From Niveispirillum sp. (GTDB taxonomy: Bacteria; Pseudomonadota; Alphaproteobacteria; Azospirillales; Azospirillaceae), in NCBI GenBank assembly GCA_016463045.1, contig JAEMSB010000051.1, forward strand, positions 7,810-14,132: a stretch of DNA of 6,323 nucleotides. The letters are read 5' to 3'. This document shows, one piece after another, positions 1 to 5,570 of the stretch; position 1 is the first letter of the stretch, and every line of letters begins with the position of its first letter. A model generated the notes under the pieces. That model was not told where the DNA came from. It saw only the letters and a program-made list of their open reading frames with translations, and ran no database searches. The position numbers were made by a program, and so were the translations under genes.

Positions 1-909
1 GCGTTTGCGGCCAGCCGCACGCCGGATGCCCAGCCCCGGCTGCTGGCCCCCATGGCCCGCATGCTGGGTGAACGCCAGGGCGGACGCTTCACCCTGTCGA
101 CGGTGGCCAGCCGGTCGCTGCTGGACGGGGTCGGCACGCGCCTGGATGAAGGGCGCGAGATTTCCAAGTACCTGATCGGGCTGCTGATCTTCTTAGGATT
201 GCTGGGCACCTTCTGGGGCCTTTTGCAGACCGTCTCCTCCATCGGCACCGTGATTTCCGGCCTCAGTTTCGATAATGCCGATGTGGCGGGTGTGTTCGGT
301 AACTTGCAGGCGGGCCTGTCGGCGCCCCTGTCGGGGATGGGCATGGCCTTCTCCTCCTCCCTGTTCGGGTTGGCGGGATCGCTGGTGCTGGGCTTCCTGG
401 AATTACAGGCGGGGCAGGCGCAGAACCGGTTCTATACGGAGCTGGAGGATTGGCTGGCCGGCATCACGCGGCTGTCCAGCGGGGCGCTGGGCGATGTGGA
501 AGCGGGTGGTGGGTCCGGTGGGGGTGCGTCGGTTCCCGTCTATATCCAGGCCCTGCTGGAACAGACGGCGGAGAATATCGAACGGCTGCAATTCACCATG
601 GCCGGGGCGGAGGAGGGGCGGAAGCTCCAGAACCAGCAACTGGTGCAACTGACGGAACGCATTGCCGCCCTGACCGACCAGATGCGGACCGAGCAGCAGG
701 TGATGCTGCGTCTGGCCGAGAGCCTGTCGAATGGCGGCGGCCTGGGCCTTGACGAGGCGACGCGCGCCCATATCCGCAATCTGGAGATTTACACCGCTCG
801 CCTGCTGGAGGAGACGACACAGGGGCGCATCCAGTCCACCCAGGAATTGCGCAGCGAGATCAAGATCCTCGCCCGGACGGTGGCGGCACTGGGCGATACG
901 GAGCGCTGA
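1..909 (+). CDS. MotA/TolQ/ExbB-family proton channel subunit (5' end outside window)
   Basis: The reading frame is open from base 1, so the gene starts upstream; 302 residues and the TGA stop are visible. The Met codon at 52 is probably internal. Two strongly hydrophobic segments lie at about fragment residues 57-80 (KYLIGLLIFLGLLGTFWGLL) and 112-137 (MGMAFSSSLFGLAGSLVLGF). The LGLLGTFWGL and GMAFSSSLFGLAGS motifs are typical of the last two membrane helices of the MotA/TolQ/ExbB superfamily, whose members form a five-subunit inner-membrane stator around two MotB/TolR/ExbD-type subunits. The final 120 or so residues are hydrophilic, rich in Gln, Glu, Leu and Arg, and probably form a cytoplasmic coiled-coil tail, preceded by a Gly-rich linker. 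The next gene encodes the matching MotB-like partner three bases downstream. No flagellar or Tol genes are visible, so the function is open; an envelope-acting ion-driven motor is an inference. Confidence 0.88.
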   Translation, partial: AFAASRTPDAQPRLLAPMARMLGERQGGRFTLSTVASRSLLDGVGTRLDEGREISKYLIGLLIFLGLLGTFWGLLQTVSSIGTVISGLSFDNADVAGVFGNLQAGLSAPLSGMGMAFSSSLFGLAGSLVLGFLELQAGQAQNRFYTELEDWLAGITRLSSGALGDVEAGGGSGGGASVPVYIQALLEQTAENIERLQFTMAGAEEGRKLQNQQLVQLTERIAALTDQMRTEQQVMLRLAESLSNGGGLGLDEATRAHIRNLEIYTARLLEETTQGRIQSTQELRSEIKILARTVAALGDTER

Positions 910-912
910 TCC

Positions 913-1953
913 ATGGCCTATGTCCGGCGACGCGGGTCACGCGGGGAACAGGTGGACATCTGGCCCGGCTGGGTGGACGCGCTGTCCAGCCTGACCATGG
1001 TCGTCATCTTCCTGTTGATGGTGTTCGTGCTGGGCCAGTTCTATCTGACCAGCGCCTTGCAGGGCCGCGACCGGCAACTGGCCGATCTGCAAAGCCGGGT
1101 GGCACAGCTGGCCGATGCTCTTGCGCTTGAACGCGACAGCAACGCCCGCATGCAGGCCGATTTTGGGCAACTGACCGACCGGCTGCGTGCGACCCTAGCG
1201 GAGAAGGAGGCGCTGCAGGCCCGTCTTGATGCCATGGGCGGGACGGCGGATGCGGCGGCCACGGCAGATGAACGGGTCGCCGGCCTGACCAGGGACCTGG
1301 AGGAAGAACGCAAGATCAGTGCGGCGGCCCGCAACGAGGTGGCGCTGCTGAACCAGCAGATTGCTGCCCTGCGTGCCCAGCTGCAACAGCTGGTGACCAG
1401 CCTGGATGCGTCGGAAGCGAAAGCCAAAGAACAGGAGGTGCAGATTGCCGAGTTGGGCAAGCGCCTGAATGCCGCCCTGGCCGGCAAGGTGGCGGAACTG
1501 GCACGGTTCCGGTCTGAATTCTTTGGCCGTCTGCGGGAGATCCTGGGCAACCGCGATGATGTACGCATCGTGGGCGACCGGTTCGTGTTCCAGTCGGAAG
1601 TGTTGTTCGACAGCGGCTCGGCAGAGTTGGGCGAAGCGGGGCAGGTGCAGTTGGGCCGGTTGGCCAAAACCCTGATGGAACTGGCGGCGCAGATGCCGCC
1701 GGAGATCAACTGGATCCTGCGCGTCGATGGGCACACCGATATGGTGCCGGTTAAATCTGGGCGCTGGGCCAGCAATTGGGAACTGTCGACGGCGCGCGCC
1801 ATCTCCGTCGTGAACTTCCTGGTCCAGATGGGGGTGCCGCCGGAACGGCTGGCCGCCACTGGCTTTGGCGAGTTCCAGCCGCTGGAGCCGGGCAACAGCC
1901 CGGCGTCCCTGGCGCTCAACCGGCGGATCGAGTTGAAGCTCGACAGCCGGTAA
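913..1953 (+). CDS. MotB-like protein: membrane anchor, coiled coil and OmpA peptidoglycan-binding domain
   Basis: This 346-residue protein starts three bases after the preceding stop, with GGAG at 900-903 as a plausible ribosome site inside the upstream gene. A short basic N-terminus leads into one membrane helix (about residues 25-48, SLTMVVIFLLMVFVLGQFYL). Asp22, in WVDALS just before it, sits where MotB carries its proton-binding Asp; this is a positional inference. Residues about 50-200 are a Leu/Ala/Gln/Glu/Arg heptad-like stretch, probably a periplasmic coiled coil. Residues about 224-344 are an OmpA/MotB C-terminal domain with the hallmarks VLFDSGSAEL, GHTD (273-276), TARA, GFGE and NRRIEL (336-341); family knowledge links the Asp and Arg of these motifs to binding the diaminopimelate of peptidoglycan. 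It most likely pairs with the upstream channel subunit as a 5:2-type stator tethered to the wall. The coiled-coil spacer is much longer than the linker in classical MotB. Confidence 0.9.
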   Translation: MAYVRRRGSRGEQVDIWPGWVDALSSLTMVVIFLLMVFVLGQFYLTSALQGRDRQLADLQSRVAQLADALALERDSNARMQADFGQLTDRLRATLAEKEALQARLDAMGGTADAAATADERVAGLTRDLEEERKISAAARNEVALLNQQIAALRAQLQQLVTSLDASEAKAKEQEVQIAELGKRLNAALAGKVAELARFRSEFFGRLREILGNRDDVRIVGDRFVFQSEVLFDSGSAELGEAGQVQLGRLAKTLMELAAQMPPEINWILRVDGHTDMVPVKSGRWASNWELSTARAISVVNFLVQMGVPPERLAATGFGEFQPLEPGNSPASLALNRRIELKLDSR

Positions 1954-1963
1954 GCGTGAGTGG

Positions 1964-1999
1964 CGTAGGTCAGGTCGAGGCGCGGGCCTCGCCCTGATG
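1964..1999 (+). repeat. REP-like palindromic element, copy 1
   Basis: Bases 1970-1997 fold as an imperfect hairpin: TCAGG pairs with CCTGA and CGAGGC (1976-1981) with GCCTCG (1986-1991), with one T/C mismatch and a GCGG loop. The unit begins CGTAGGTCA, and its first 16 bases (1964-1979) match the reverse complement of 2041-2056 at 15 positions. The short GTAGGTC-type head plus self-complementary body resembles intergenic REP elements of proteobacteria; that assignment is an inference. It lies 10 bases after the stop of the OmpA-domain gene and may help end its transcript. Confidence 0.6.
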
Positions 2000-2020
2000 G
2001 AAAAGGCTTTCAATCCATAT

Positions 2021-2056
2021 CTGTCATGGCTCGCCTTCGGCTCGACATGACCTACG
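2021..2056 (-). repeat. REP-like palindromic element, copy 2 (inverted relative to copy 1)
   Basis: On the minus strand this unit begins CGTAGGTCATGTCGAG, matching the first 16 bases of copy 1 at 15 positions. Internally GTCATG (2023-2028) pairs with CATGAC (2046-2051), and GCC (2033-2035) with GGC (2039-2041), giving an imperfect hairpin. The two units face each other across about 21 bases between two convergent genes. They could fold separately or pair into one long stem acting as a two-way terminator. There is no clear T run, so terminator function is uncertain. Confidence 0.6.
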
Positions 2057-2071
2057 TCCGGTGAGGGCCCA

Positions 2072-2614
2072 TTACCGGGTCTTGGGGAAGGGCGGCAACT
2101 CCGCCGTCGCCGCCTCGCGATAGGTGATGGTGTGGCCCGGCGTCCATTTTCCGTCGGACAGGAACTCCGCCTGATTGGTCAGGATGCCATCCTTCAGGGT
2201 CAGGGTGGAGCGTACCTTGCTGATCTTGGGGTGGCCGGCCACATCTTCCTCGGCCACCAGCTTGCCCGGCCCATCGGCGCGCATCACGCCCTGGGTGTGG
2301 AAACCGGCGGTCGTGAAATAGTGATAGATCATGGTCTTGCGCGGCTTGTCCCAAAAGACCAGCGTTTCCCCGCCATAGGACAGGTCGCGCAGAATGTGGG
2401 TGATGCGCACCGCCTTGCCGCCCAGCGCCCATTCCCAGCGCGACTGATCCACCATCGGCTTGCCATCAGTGCCGGTGCCTTCACCGCGCCAGCTTTTGCC
2501 GACCATGCCGGCGATATCGGCAAACGGGTCGGCATCCGCCGCCTGTGCCGGGGCGTGGCCCATCAGCATGGCGAGGATCAGGCCGATGGTGGCCAGCCAG
2601 TTGCGCATGGTCAT
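2072..2614 (-). CDS. Small exported protein, DUF1579/lipocalin-like (tentative)
   Basis: The chosen start gives 180 residues because AGGGAG (2626-2621 on the minus strand) lies six bases upstream. An in-frame ATG at 2662 would overlap the preceding gene and add a hydrophilic leader before the signal peptide, so it is less likely. Residues 1-25 look like a Sec signal peptide: basic MTMRNW, hydrophobic LATIGLILAMLM, then APAQA with cleavage probably before ADADPF. The mature part contains WRGEGTGTDGKP, SRWEWALGGKAVR, GGETLVFWD and YHYFTTAGFHTQG. This pattern recalls the DUF1579/heme-binding-like beta-barrel proteins, in which a small molecule may sit in a barrel; that family call is from pattern memory only. 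It is last in the ArsR-SRPBCC cassette, 34 bases after the SRPBCC stop, and is probably co-transcribed. Ligand and role are unknown. Confidence 0.75.
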   Translation of the reverse strand: MTMRNWLATIGLILAMLMGHAPAQAADADPFADIAGMVGKSWRGEGTGTDGKPMVDQSRWEWALGGKAVRITHILRDLSYGGETLVFWDKPRKTMIYHYFTTAGFHTQGVMRADGPGKLVAEEDVAGHPKISKVRSTLTLKDGILTNQAEFLSDGKWTPGHTITYREAATAELPPFPKTR

Positions 2615-2648
2615 GTCTTTCTCCCTGTCTTTGGTTGTTATTGGGGTT

Positions 2649-3182
2649 TCAGCCGGCGTCACGGTCCTGCAAGGGCCAGTTTTCCGCCAGGGTGCGCTTT
2701 GGCAGGACGAAGCCCATCACGCCGAACATCGCGTACATCACCCGCGTGCCGAAGGGGACCGTGCCCGTCTCCACCACGGATTTCAGGTTGGCCAGGATGT
2801 TGGTGCCGCCCTGATCCATTTCCTTGGCCGTACGGGTGCCGTGGGGAATGTTCTCCACGGTCAAGGTGACCTCCACGACGCCGTCGGCTTGTGGGAACAG
2901 TTCATAGATGACGGTGCAGGGGGCATCGTCGAACTGTGTGAAGCGGAAGGTGTGGGCAAAGCGGCGGGGCGGGTCGAATTCCAGCACCTCCCCCACCACC
3001 AGGGTGCGGCGGCGGTCGGCGGTGCGCATCTGTACCGCCGCACCGGTGTGAAAGCCGGTATTGACCATCAGGGCGTTGAATACCGCCTGCTGCGGACTGT
3101 CGGTCTTGGTCAGCTCCCGCCAGATGGCCTCTACCGAGCCTTTGATCTTGGTGCGGAATACCTTCTTGTTCTCATCCCCCAT
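2649..3182 (-). CDS. SRPBCC (START/AHSA1-like) domain protein
   Basis: This protein has 177 residues from the chosen ATG, which has a strong AGGGGGAG site five bases upstream. An alternative ATG at 3200 overlaps the ArsR stop as ATGA and would add six residues (MTGGDI); coupling from there is also possible. The sequence follows the SRPBCC helix-grip plan: VFRTKIKGSVEAIWRELTKT (8-27) as first strand and helix, VVGEVLEFDPPRRFAHTF (62-79), TVIYELFPQADGVVEVTLTV (90-109), and a C-terminal helix EMDQGGTNILANLKSVVETG (121-140). These features fit the AHSA1-like branch that often lies beside ArsR regulators. Members have a deep hydrophobic cavity for lipids or other small molecules; no ligand can be named here. 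The extra tail after residue 143 contains a hydrophobic stretch (RVMYAMFGVMGFVL) that might touch a membrane. No signal peptide, so probably cytoplasmic. It is likely controlled by the repressor encoded just upstream. Confidence 0.88.
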   Translation of the reverse strand: MGDENKKVFRTKIKGSVEAIWRELTKTDSPQQAVFNALMVNTGFHTGAAVQMRTADRRRTLVVGEVLEFDPPRRFAHTFRFTQFDDAPCTVIYELFPQADGVVEVTLTVENIPHGTRTAKEMDQGGTNILANLKSVVETGTVPFGTRVMYAMFGVMGFVLPKRTLAENWPLQDRDAG

Positions 3183-3196
3183 GATATCTCCCCCTG

Positions 3197-3544
3197 TCAT
3201 GAGCCCGCTTCGATCTTGTCCTTCAGGTCCAGCAGTTTGCCGGCCCAGAAATCATCAAACTCATCCGACCAGCGGCGGTGGATGGCGCGCAGCGGCAGGG
3301 TGTTGACGTAAAGCCGCCGTTCCCGCCCCGCCTTCTCCGACACGACCAGATCCGCCTCTTCCAGGACGCGCAGATGTTTCAGCACGCCAATCCGGCTCAT
3401 CTCGAACGCGGACAGAAGGTCGGCCACGATGCAGCCGGGATTGCCCCGGATCAGGTCAAGCAGCCGCCGCCGTTCCCGGCTGGCCAAAGCCTGGAACACC
3501 GCATCGGTTGCCGCCTCGTCAAGCTGGTACAGATCATCCCTCAT
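3197..3544 (-). CDS. ArsR-family winged-helix transcriptional regulator
   Basis: This 115-residue protein has the usual ArsR/SmtB length. It shows VFQALASRERRRLLDLIRGN (16-35) as the first helices, IVADLLSAFEMSRIGVLKHL (39-58) as the helix-turn-helix with recognition helix near 50-60, and LVVSEKAGRERRLYVN (66-81) as the wing, then RRWSDEFDDFW. The CxC metal-binding box of arsenic or cadmium sensors is absent; Cys38 is the only cysteine, so metal sensing is unlikely. ArsR regulators of this kind commonly precede SRPBCC genes and repress the shared operon. A perfect palindrome lies two bases before the start codon, which implies autorepression. No purine-rich ribosome site is visible and no good alternative start exists before the helix-turn-helix, so the mRNA may be leaderless. 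Its TGA overlaps an in-frame ATG of the SRPBCC gene. The inducer is unknown. Confidence 0.92.
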   Translation of the reverse strand: MRDDLYQLDEAATDAVFQALASRERRRLLDLIRGNPGCIVADLLSAFEMSRIGVLKHLRVLEEADLVVSEKAGRERRLYVNTLPLRAIHRRWSDEFDDFWAGKLLDLKDKIEAGS

Positions 3545-3546
3545 AG

Positions 3547-3562
3547 GTAACCAATAGGTTAC
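3547..3562. promoter_or_regulatory. Probable ArsR operator, GTAACC-N4-GGTTAC
   Basis: A perfect 6-base inverted repeat with an AATA spacer sits directly in front of the ArsR start codon. Size, symmetry and place fit the operator of a dimeric winged-helix repressor. It would cover the -10 region and transcription start, so binding would block RNA polymerase. That the adjacent ArsR protein binds here is an inference from position. Confidence 0.7.
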
Positions 3563-3581
3563 ATATTTGGGTGCGAGTCAA
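3553..3581 (-). promoter_or_regulatory. Candidate promoter of the ArsR-SRPBCC operon
   Basis: On the minus strand TTGACT (3581-3576) is a good sigma-70-type -35 hexamer. A 17-base spacer puts CCTATT (3558-3553) at -10; this matches the consensus weakly and lies inside the palindrome. Transcription would then begin near 3546, one or two bases before the ATG, which agrees with the lack of a ribosome site. Confidence 0.4.
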
Positions 3582-3600
3582 GGGGGCTGTGCCGCCCCCT
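3581..3600 (-). terminator. GC-rich hairpin after the oxygenase gene, possible terminator
   Basis: AGGGGGC (3581-3587) and GCCCCCT (3594-3600) form a perfect 7-base stem with a 6-base loop, 17 bases past the stop of the PhyH-family gene. On the minus strand the stem is followed by TGACTCG, not a T run, so intrinsic termination may be weak. It separates the fabI-aroC-oxygenase unit from the ArsR promoter, whose -35 hexamer overlaps the foot of the stem. Confidence 0.5.
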
Positions 3601-3617
3601 GTCGAAAGCGGGAAGGA

Positions 3618-4481
3618 TCAGGCGAAGCCGCGTGCCGGGTCGTAGGCGGGGCGTTGCAGCCAGTTGCTGGCCGGGTAGTCGCAGGCGCCATCGACCACAT
3701 GGATCGTATACGCATGGCGTGAGCGGTCGGAACGGTTCGGCCCCGACAAATGCGGCAGCAGGCCGTGCAGCAGGATCAATGTACCGCGCTTGGCCGGCAG
3801 CGGGACATAGCCGTTTTCGGGTGTGCAGTCGGGCCAGGGGCTCGCGTCCAGCACCTCCATCGTCACGCCGCCATCGGCGTTGCGGTTGAAGCGCTTTTTC
3901 AGCCCATCTTTGTGCCCGCCGGGCAGGGCCCACATGCAGCCATTATCCAGGGTCGCGTCCTGGACCGCGAACCAGAAGCCAACCACGCTCATCGGGTCGG
4001 TATAAAGGAAGGTGCTGTCCTGATGGCACACGACCTCACCGCCGATATGCGGCTGCTTGAAGATATACATGGACTGCATCAACAGGGGTTTTTCGATGCC
4101 GATATCGCCGGCAATCGCGCCCAGGCGGGCATCGCGGGAAAAGCCGTCGAAGACGGGGTCGCGGTCATGCATGGCATGGCCGATCTTGTTGATCGACAGA
4201 TGCTTTTCCTGACGCAGACGGCCCGCCGCATCAAACGCCTCCTCCTCAAAGAAGAAGCGAATCTGGTTGCCCGACGACATGAAATAATCGTCAGACGTCT
4301 TCTGCTGGTTCACGGTGGAGAAGACGGAGGCATGCGCGTCGGCATCGAACCCATCGACCAGCCGCCCCGCCTGCGCCATCAGCGCGTCACAGGCGGTATC
4401 GCTGGCAAAGTCCGGCAGCACCAGGAACCCGTCCCGGTGATAGGCGTCGATCTGGTCTTGGGTCAGGTGCGGCATGGTCAT
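3618..4481 (-). CDS. Phytanoyl-CoA dioxygenase (PhyH) family Fe(II)/2-oxoglutarate oxygenase, PHYHD1-like
   Basis: This 287-residue protein is predicted to be a soluble jelly-roll oxygenase using Fe(II), O2 and 2-oxoglutarate. The iron triad is visible as His153 and Asp155 in CHQD and His244 in LPHLSGPN; Arg255 in SDRSRHAYT is the expected 2-oxoglutarate carboxylate anchor. Blocks SDDYFMSSGNQIRFFFEEE, LSINKIGHAMH, MQSMYIFKQPHIGGEV and DATLDNGCMWALPGGH are very like human PHYHD1 as I remember it, and the length is nearly equal (about 291), so it may be nearer that branch than phytanoyl-CoA hydroxylase itself. No signal peptide or membrane segment. Its ATG overlaps the aroC stop as ATGA, suggesting translational coupling; an ATG at 4475 is an alternative with GGGG eight bases upstream. 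It is the last gene of the fabI-aroC unit. The substrate cannot be read from the sequence. Confidence 0.93.
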   Translation of the reverse strand: MTMPHLTQDQIDAYHRDGFLVLPDFASDTACDALMAQAGRLVDGFDADAHASVFSTVNQQKTSDDYFMSSGNQIRFFFEEEAFDAAGRLRQEKHLSINKIGHAMHDRDPVFDGFSRDARLGAIAGDIGIEKPLLMQSMYIFKQPHIGGEVVCHQDSTFLYTDPMSVVGFWFAVQDATLDNGCMWALPGGHKDGLKKRFNRNADGGVTMEVLDASPWPDCTPENGYVPLPAKRGTLILLHGLLPHLSGPNRSDRSRHAYTIHVVDGACDYPASNWLQRPAYDPARGFA

Positions 4482-5563
4482 TGCCCCAGGGCGCGGGCGC
4501 GCAGGAAATGGTCGGCCAGGACAGTCGCCATCATGGCCTCACCCACCGGTACGGCGCGGATGCCGACGCAGGGATCGTGGCGGCCCTTGGTCAGGATGTC
4601 CGCTTCGTTACCGAAACGATCCACCGTCTGACGCGGGGTCAGGATGGAGGAGGTCGGTTTGACAGCGAAACGAACCACGATATCCTGGCCCGTGGAGATG
4701 CCGCCCAGAATGCCGCCGGCATGGTTGGACAGGAAATGCGGCTTGCCATCCGCGCCGACCCGCATCTGATCGGCGTTTTCCTCACCGGTCAGGGAGGCGG
4801 CGTCGAACCCGGCGCCGATTTCCACGCCCTTGACGGCATTGATGGTCATCATGGCCTGGGCCAGATCGCTGTCCAGCTTGTCATAGATCGGCTCGCCCCA
4901 GCCGGCGGGCACGCCGCTGGCCACGACCTCGATCACCGCACCGACCGACGACCCGGCCTTTCGGATGCCGTCCAGATATTCGGCCCATTGTTCAGCCATC
5001 ACGGGATCGGGACAGAAGAACGGGTTTTGGTCGACCTGTGCCCAGTCCCAGCGGGACCGGTCCACCTTGTGCGGTCCCATCTGCACCATGGCGGCGCGGA
5101 TACTGATCCCGCCACCGGGCGCGGTTTCCAGCACGCGGCGGGCAACGGCACCGGCAGCCACGCGGCTGGCCGTTTCGCGGGCGGACGAACGGCCGCCGCC
5201 GCGATAATCGCGGATGCCGTATTTGGCATCATAGGTGAAGTCGGCATGGCCGGGGCGGAACTTGTCCTTGATGTCCCCGTAATCCTTGGACCGCTGATCC
5301 TCGTTCTCGATGAACAGCATGATGGGCGTGCCCGTGGTCAGTCCCTCGAACACGCCAGACTTGATCTGCACGCTGTCCGGCTCGCGCCGCTGCGTGACAT
5401 ATTTGCTCTGGCCGGGCTTGCGCTTGTCCAGGAAGGCCTGGATGAACGCCTCATCCAGGGGCAGGCGCGACGGCACCCCATCCACGATGCAGCCGATGGC
5501 CGGGCCATGGCTTTCGCCGAAGGTGGTGAACCGGAACAGGGTACCGAAGCTGTTGCCCGCCAT
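4478..5563 (-). CDS. aroC: Chorismate synthase
   Basis: This enzyme converts 5-enolpyruvylshikimate-3-phosphate to chorismate, using reduced FMN, as the last shikimate-pathway step in the cytoplasm. The 361 residues match the family's usual 350-390. All three family signatures are visible: GESHGPAIG (16-24), GRSSARETASRVAAGA (124-139) and RHDPCVGIRAVPVGEAM (328-344). The conserved catalytic histidines correspond to His19 and His106 (RPGHAD). The start is set at MAGNSFGTLFRFTTFGESHG, the canonical N-terminus; an in-frame ATG at 5620 would add 19 unrelated residues and run into fabI. GAGGG lies 11 bases upstream, inside the end of fabI, and the gap to fabI is only seven bases, so the two are likely co-transcribed. 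The gene is intact, with no missing key residue seen. Confidence 0.98.
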   Translation of the reverse strand: MAGNSFGTLFRFTTFGESHGPAIGCIVDGVPSRLPLDEAFIQAFLDKRKPGQSKYVTQRREPDSVQIKSGVFEGLTTGTPIMLFIENEDQRSKDYGDIKDKFRPGHADFTYDAKYGIRDYRGGGRSSARETASRVAAGAVARRVLETAPGGGISIRAAMVQMGPHKVDRSRWDWAQVDQNPFFCPDPVMAEQWAEYLDGIRKAGSSVGAVIEVVASGVPAGWGEPIYDKLDSDLAQAMMTINAVKGVEIGAGFDAASLTGEENADQMRVGADGKPHFLSNHAGGILGGISTGQDIVVRFAVKPTSSILTPRQTVDRFGNEADILTKGRHDPCVGIRAVPVGEAMMATVLADHFLRARALGQ

Positions 5564-5570
5564 TTTGAAA

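Noticed and set aside
1..1953. Zorya anti-phage system (ZorA/ZorB) as an explanation for the MotA/OmpA pair
   Set aside because: There is no ZorC, ZorD or ZorE gene after the pair; a convergent junction follows at once, and the partner has a long coiled coil that the shorter ZorB lacks. The upstream side is not visible, so this is not absolute.
1041..2013. Two long minus-strand open frames opposite the OmpA-domain gene
   Set aside because: They are compositional shadows in GC-rich DNA; the plus-strand frame has a membrane helix, a coiled coil and full OmpA motifs.
2058..2078. CCGGT...ACCGG inverted repeat across the stop of the exported-protein gene
   Set aside because: Only a 5-base stem with an 11-base loop partly inside coding sequence; easily expected by chance in GC-rich DNA.
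2132..3311. Overlapping plus-strand open frames across the SRPBCC and exported-protein genes
   Set aside because: The minus-strand genes have ribosome sites, a signal peptide and SRPBCC motifs; the plus frames are low-complexity shadows.
3750..4631. Plus-strand open frame of 293 residues opposite the oxygenase gene
   Set aside because: The minus-strand frame holds the complete PhyH iron-binding triad and aligned family blocks; the plus frame has no recognisable pattern.
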